Below, piece by piece: positions 1-5,430 of a stretch of 5,430 bases of DNA. Under the pieces are notes generated by a model that was not told the origin of the DNA, ran no database searches, and saw only the letters and a program-made list of their open reading frames with translations. The stretch spans positions 1 through 5,430 of the forward strand of contig JAIDMU010000008.1 in assembly GCA_029050415.1 (NCBI GenBank). Reading direction: 5' to 3'. Source of the stretch: Malacoplasma sp. (lineage in GTDB: Bacteria > Bacillota_I > Bacilli_A > Mycoplasmatales > Mycoplasmoidaceae). The position numbers and the translations under genes are program-made. How positions within the stretch are numbered: the stretch's first letter is position 1; every line of letters starts with the position of its first letter.

Positions 1-48
1 TTAAAGTTGTATTTTTTATTTCTAAATTTAGGAAAACTCAATTATAAA

Positions 49-77
49 ATGATTTTTTAAAAAAATTAAACTATAAT
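49..77 (+). promoter_or_regulatory. Predicted sigma-70-type promoter for the permease gene
   Basis: A perfect -10 hexamer, TATAAT, lies at 72-77. Seventeen bases upstream of it, ATGATT (49-54) keeps only the TGA core of the TTGACA -35 box. Mollicute promoters often have a good -10 and a poor -35, so this is acceptable. There is no TG extension before the -10. Transcription would start near base 84, giving a leader of about 70 nt that contains the whole inverted repeat at 98-139. In DNA this rich in A and T, -10-like strings arise by chance, and TATATT also occurs at 100-105 and 134-139, but only 72-77 combines a full match with a tolerable -35 at 17 bp. Confidence 0.5.
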
Positions 78-97
78 AGAAAAAATTTTAAATAAAA

Positions 98-139
98 AAT
101 ATATTAAAATACCACTTTATTGTTGTATTTTAATATATT
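98..139 (+). repeat. Perfect 15-bp inverted repeat (leader hairpin or operator)
   Basis: Bases 98-112 (AATATATTAAAATAC) are exactly the reverse complement of 125-139, separated by a 12-base loop (113-124). Fourteen of the fifteen pairs are A-T; the single C-G pair (112/125) closes the loop. The repeat lies between the predicted transcription start (about 84) and the ATG at 154, so in RNA it would form a hairpin ending 14 nt before the start codon, next to the ribosome-binding region. A rightward terminator is unlikely because the sequence after the stem is not T-rich. Read leftward, a T-rich tract follows, but no leftward gene ends here. It may be an mRNA-stabilising or translation-modulating hairpin, or an operator for a dimeric protein; the sequence alone does not decide. 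Confidence 0.7.
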
Positions 140-143
140 AAAG
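140..143 (+). promoter_or_regulatory. Weak candidate ribosome-binding site
   Basis: AAAG at 140-143 is the only stretch before the ATG at 154 that could pair with the 3' end of 16S rRNA (the AAAG of AGAAAGGAGG). Its spacing is 10 nt. No GGAGG-like core is present. It directly adjoins the 3' arm of the inverted repeat, so folding of the hairpin could affect access to it. Mollicute genes frequently lack strong Shine-Dalgarno sites, and initiation may rely on the unstructured A-rich stretch at 140-153 instead. Confidence 0.3.
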
Positions 144-153
144 ATAAATACAT

Positions 154-3100
154 ATGATTCAGCTAATTAAACAAGTATTAAAGTCTTTTAAACACTCTAT
201 TTTATTATTAATAGGGTTATTTTTTATTTCTTTTGCTATTGTTTATGCATCTTTTGCATCATTGTATTTTTCTAGTAACATAAAATATTCATATTCTTCT
301 TTAAAAAATGAATCTAAAGGAAATGAAGCTATTTTAGAAGCTAATTCAAGTAATTTAAAGAACAGTAATTTGTCTTTTAACACAAATATTGATGTATTAA
401 ATCCTAAAAAAAAGTTAGAAAGTGGTAAGTACTTTGATAGTTTAGAAGATTATTCAAATGATTTAACATCTTTTGCTTATGAACCAACAGATTTATATCA
501 TTCTTCTTATGTTAAAGTAAATCAAGATAGTGTAAAAAATTATATTTTTGCATATTATGTAGAGAGTGGTTTAAATGAATTTTTTCAGGGATATGGAGTA
601 AATAATGCTGATTCTATTTACAAAGATAGAGCAAGGGGTATTTTAATTTCTTATGGAAATTTACAAATCCCATCTTCATCAGAAAATTGAAGAGCATATG
701 GAATGGATATCGCTTCTTCAGATTTGCAATACATAGTTTATGACATTGACCCACTAACAGGAAACACAGATTTATCTAATGATATAGTTAATACAATTGG
801 TTATTTTGATGATGGTATTTTTGAATCAACTATTTCAGTAAGACTTGGTAATTTAAAATATCCAAAAAATGTAACTGCTGTTAAACAAAATGAAATTCCA
901 TCAACAATTGAAAAAGATAAAGGATATCAATTAATTAATTCAAGCAATAATGAACATACACCTTTTTTTATTAGCAAAGATTCTTGATGACCAACAATAG
1001 ATTGAGATATTGGTGGAAAATCATTGGATGAAATTCTAAGTAAATTTCAAACTGTTCCTGAAACAACAGATGCACCAGATGTTTCAAATATAGTTTCAAG
1101 TTTATCTCAAAACAATGTTTACAATAATTTTCCTTTACCAAATAAAAAAACAGATTGAAATTTTGCTTCTTTAACTCCTATATATGAATATTTAAGAATT
1201 TTGTCTGATAAAAAATATTTAACAACTGAAAAAAATTCTGTTAGTAGTTATAAAGATTTTGTTTTTAGAATTCATTTAAATACAACTAAATTAACAGATT
1301 TGCAAAAAGAAACATTAGAATATGTAAAAAGTACTTATGGATTAGAAAAATATATTGATTTAACAAGTTTTATTTATTCAGTTAATGGATCTTGAGTAAA
1401 AGAAAAACTACTTGAGCTTATGAAAAAAAATGGTTTTGGTGGTGATGTTGAGTCTGTTAAAAACCATGATAGTTTTAATACATTAGATTCATTAAGAAAT
1501 TCTAGAGGTGGTGTTAGACCTGTTTCTCTTATTCAAGACTGAATAAGAGATTATGCTGAAAAAAAACTTCAAGTAGTTGATTATGAATTATTTAAATATG
1601 AACAAGAATATTTATCAAAAAAAGTTCTTTCACAAATAAATGACATTAATTACAATATTCAAGAATCTTATTCATTAGAAGATTATAAAAGTTTTTCATC
1701 TTATTTAATTTCTAAAAAAGGTGGAAATTATGGGATGTCTAATCAAGATGGTAACATTGATAAAGTTATTTTAACTTCTGGATCTAATATTAGAAGTAGT
1801 TACCAATTTTTTGGAGAAAAATACAATTATTTAGCTAATTCAGGAAAAGATGAAGATATCAGTAATGCCCTCATAGCAACAACTAAAGTTGGTGGTACTA
1901 GTCAACCAAAACTAGGTGATGGATATTCTATTAATGAAAAAGGTGAATATTTAATAAATTTAGTTCGCTATATTAATGATTGTTATTTTTCTAGTCTTCT
2001 TTCACACAGTGATGAAAATGAAATAGTAACTGCTGCAAAAAATCTTGCAAAAAGTTTAGTTAATCAATTTGATAATTATGGTTATTTTAATGTTAATGAT
2101 TATTATCATTTGTTTTGTTTAATTAACCCAGCAGTTTATTACAATAGTCCAACAAATCAAATCACTATAGATGATTTTGGACCAAAAGATATGTTTTCTT
2201 ATAATGATCAAAATTTATCTTTTTATTTTAATGTAAAAGGTGGCTTTACTCCTTCTTGATATGCAGGTCAAGCAGTTTTAGCTTCTCCCTATGGGAATGC
2301 AGCTGTTGTTAATATAAAATGATTAGAAATCAATAATAAAGAAGTTTTACCAGTTAATTTATGGTATGAAAGTTTAAAAATGAGTTCTGAAGAATTTTTC
2401 AATTGAAAAAAAGAAATTGATTCTAAGTATTTACTTACAATAAATTCAATTGATTTTTTGATTATTGGAACAGGAATGTCATTTGAAAATTCATATCCAA
2501 TTGTTTCACCACAAAATATGATTCCAAATACTTCAATAGAATCAGTTGTTTATGTTGATGATATAGGTTATAAAAGTTTATTGCTATCTAATTCACAAGC
2601 AGTCCAATCTTATTACTATGCAATTAATTTCAAGAATAATAAAGCAGATATTAATGAAATTAATAAAGTAGTTGAAAAATATATGAAAAAAGCTTATTCA
2701 TCTTTTGATGTTTCTGATTCAAATAATTTATTAACTGCAAGAATTAGTTATCCAAATATCATTCAAAAATATATTGAATTAGCAACAACTATATTAGTGA
2801 TTGTTTTAGTTATTATTGGTGTTTATTTAGCTTATTTATTAATAAAAATTTATATTGAAAAAAATCAAGTTTCATTAGCAATAGCAAAAGCAAATGGATT
2901 ATCTACATTTAAAATTTCTGTAGCTTTGTCAACTTTTGGTTTCATTGTATCAGTTATTTCTGGAACAATTGCTTATTTACTTGCTTTATTTTCACAAAGT
3001 TTATTTTTGAACATACTTGATAATTATTGGTTTATTTCAATAATTCCACACAATTTCTCTATTTTTGGACTATTGGGTGGTGCTTTGTTAATATACATTG

Positions 3101-5430
3101 CATTTTTCTTTTTTGTTTTAATTGGAGTTTGAAAAACTTTTAGAAGTCCAATAAATGAATTATTAACAAAATCATCTGAACTTAAAATTAATAAGTTATT
3201 GTACTTAATGAAATCTAGAAAAATTCCTTTATTTGCTTTAACTAAATTTAGAATTTCTTTGACACTATCAAAATTAACAAGATTTTTCCTTTTCATAATT
3301 TTATGTTCAGTTGGTTTATCTATAATTTCTGTTGGTGCAGCAATTCCAAATAAATTTGAATTTTCCCAAAAAGAAACACTTGCAAATAAAAAATATGATT
3401 ATCGTTATAATCTGCAAACACCATCTGAACAAAGTGGACTTTATAAAATTCAAGATTATGCAGAATTGGGAACAACAGATAAGAAAAATGGTATTTATGA
3501 TATTTACACAACATCAATGAATATTAGTGTTTCTAATCCATATACTGTTTTATTAGAAGATGAATCAAATTCTGATTATATGGCTTTAAGAAATTTAGAT
3601 GGATCAATAAAACTTTTTAATGGTGAAAAAAAATATTTTTCTAATTTTCTATTACCAAGTTATGCTGGAACACAACAGTTTGCTACAGATTTAGATTTTT
3701 TTAGAAATGTTGTTGTATCTAAATGATTAGTAGATTTTGAAATTTCTATTGCTGGGATATACATTAATGCATGAAGTTATGTTAGTCAATCTTTTCCAGG
3801 TGATTTGATTTCAAAAATTAATGCATTAAGTAATAATTTTGTTTCTAGTATTTTAGATGTTCCTGAATTAAAAAAGATAAATGATGAGAAAAATTTCATA
3901 ATTAGAAGAAGTGATGGTAATTATGCAATTAATGCTGAAGTAGTTATAGATTTGTCAAATATAACAAAAACTGATACAGTAAGATTTACTAATGATTTTT
4001 TAACTTTTATTGGAATGGTTTATGGTGATGAAGAATTGAGTTCAAAGGATGCAAAAATAGCATTTGGAATTATTCCTTTTAGAAATTTGGATGAAAAAAC
4101 ATCAGAAACAGAAACTTATACATATTTGGATGTAACTTTAAATGATCCAAATGTTTCTATATCATCAATGAGAAATAATGGAAAGAATAAATTAGTAAAT
4201 ATAAATCAGCAGATTGTTGGAATAAAAAAAGATTCAGATTATGTAAAATTACTAGATGAAAATGGTGATAGTTTAAATCATTTACTATTTGAATTTAATA
4301 GTAATGAAAATAATAATCAAATTTATCCTTTAATAATTAATCAAGGTGCTGCTTATCAATATAGTTTAAGTGTTGGTGATTTGATTTCTGTTGATGTAAA
4401 TAATACATATGATAGATTTTCAAAAAATATTTTAGAAATAAGTCCAATTAAAAAAGTTAAATTCAAAGTTGTTGGTATTTCTACTGATTCTTTTGGAATT
4501 AATTTATATACTAGTCAAAAAGATTCTAATGAAATTTTAAAATTAAATTTTTCACAAGGTGCCACAATAGTTTCTTCATCATCTTTATATTTAGATAAAG
4601 ATAGAAATAAAATAATGACTTCTTATATAATGGGTGATAAAAACAAAATTGACACTAATAATGGCACTTCTACTGTAATTGATTTGACAGAGTATGATAG
4701 CAATTATGTTCCTTTTAATGGAGTTTTTTCAAAAGAAGAGAATCCACTTTTAGTTAATTCTTTAGTTCTAGAGTGTATTTATGGAATTTGAGGTAATTTT
4801 GTTAATTTTAAAGATTCAAATTTTAAATCACTTGCTGATACATCTGGAATGAATGCAATTATTAATTCAGTACTACCTTATTCAACAGATGAACTAAATT
4901 TATTTAAAGAAAAATATGAATTACCTTTAAATACCAGTAGAGAAGATTTAGTTGCAGCTATTGCTGAAACACTAACTTTTAATGATATGTCTACATTGTT
5001 TACTAAAGTATTTGGAAAAACTTCACTTGTTGCAATTGATACTTTTGAATATTTTTCAAGTTCTTTTGGAACTTATTCAACTATTTTTGGAACATTATTA
5101 ACTGTAGAAACATTATTGATTTCATTATTTATTCCTTTAATAATCATAATCATTATGATTATTAGTTCAGTTATGATGAATGATTTTAGAAAAATAATTG
5201 CTATTTTAAAAACACTAGGATATTCAGATAGAGAAAATTTATTTTCAATTTTAGTAATTTTTATACCAGTAGTTATTATCTCTTTATTAATAGGTATAGG
5301 TATTTTAGCTTCATTGTGTACTTTCTTTAATTTCTTAGTATTTAATTTGTCTACTATTTATTTATCCCCATCAATTGATTGATTAACTTATTTATATGGA
5401 GTTATAGCAATTTTTGGTATTGTATTAATA
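154..5430 (+). CDS. Giant two-module FtsX/MacB-type ABC transporter permease, 3' end beyond window (translation table 4)
   Basis: Membrane subunit of an ABC transporter of the FtsX/MacB/LolC type; substrate unknown. With TGA read as Trp, 1759 codons run to the window end without TAA or TAG. The start is firm: an in-frame TAA lies at 145-147, two codons before the ATG, and the first membrane helix begins near residue 16. Predicted layout: TM1 about 16-38; ectodomain 1 about 40-876, with IIGTG (770-774) and YPIVSP (781-786) near its end; TM2 877-899; coupling segment with AKANGLS about 902-921; TM3 923-947; TM4 969-992; linker with FRSPINELL; TM5 1044-1063; ectodomain 2 about 1064-1649, with VGD (1407-1409) and VVGIS (1439-1443), which resemble the MacB-like core fold; TM6 1650-1675; coupling segment with ILKTLGYS 1676-1695; TM7 1697-1722; TM8 from about 1744, cut by the window. 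LKTLGYS is close to the LKALGAS signature of FtsX-family permeases. From memory, the size and layout match the roughly 1780-residue MG468-type permeases of mycoplasmas. These helix-rich proteins need a separate ATPase, which is not seen here. Family is near certain; orthology and substrate are not. Confidence 0.9.

Noticed and set aside
1..60. Possible C-terminal tail of an upstream gene (frame ending TAA 58-60, or frame ending TAA 45-47).
   Set aside because: Only 14-19 codons are visible and neither has a recognisable sequence. Two different frames are equally open, so neither can be supported.
98..139. Inverted repeat as a rho-independent terminator for an upstream gene.
   Set aside because: The stem is almost all A-T, and the bases after it (AAAGATAAAT) are not a T-run in the rightward direction. 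The leftward reading has a T-rich tail but no gene that would need it.
3024..3296. Open frame of 90 codons on the minus strand.
   Set aside because: Lies wholly opposite the permease coding frame, and the protein looks like a shadow of AT-rich coding sequence with no recognisable family.
3320..3520. Short open frames on the minus strand (3320-3517) and in another + frame (3332-3520).
   Set aside because: Both overlap the permease frame, are only 62-65 codons, have low-complexity products, and lack start-region signals.
406..3633. A8 tracts at 406-413, 1423-1430 and 3626-3633 as phase-variation sites.
   Set aside because: Eight As are ordinary in a genome this AT-rich, no tract is longer, and the frame is intact at all three. 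There is no positive sign of variation.
154..5382. A row of separate genes or a decayed pseudogene (fragments at 154-690, 703-987, 1201-1395, 1735-2259, 2458-3132, 3199-3726, 3805-4791, 4849-5382).
   Set aside because: All fragments are in the same frame, every break is TGA and never TAA or TAG, there are no frameshifts, and the membrane layout is coherent across the breaks. This is one intact gene under table 4.

Overview
The window is AT-rich DNA (by eye about 25% G+C in the coding part and well below 20% in the leader) from an organism that reads TGA as tryptophan, most likely a mollicute (Mycoplasma/Ureaplasma/Spiroplasma/Mesoplasma group). One frame on the + strand is free of TAA and TAG from an ATG at 154 to the last base. 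Its only interruptions are 15 TGA codons, against 2 TGG codons. Read with the standard code the gene breaks into about eight pieces. Read with translation table 4 it is a single reading frame of at least 1759 codons. The genus cannot be fixed from this one gene.

Layout: bases 1-153 are a non-coding leader with no supportable upstream gene. It holds a consensus -10 box (TATAAT, 72-77), a perfect 15-bp inverted repeat with a 12-nt loop (98-139) and at most a weak ribosome-binding site. Bases 154-5430 are one CDS, cut off by the window end.

The product is a giant FtsX/MacB-type ABC transporter permease with two fused modules. Each module has one membrane helix, a very large extracytoplasmic domain, and then three helices with a cytoplasmic coupling segment after the first of the three. 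The two ectodomains are about 837 and 586 residues. The window stops inside the eighth and probably last helix, so only a few dozen residues should be missing. Mollicutes are known to carry such giant permeases, working with a separate MacB/LolD-type ATPase. The ATPase is not in this window, and the substrate is unknown.

I see no mobile element, RNA gene, CRISPR array or second gene. The points most worth a second look are the leader hairpin and the large, functionally unassigned ectodomains.
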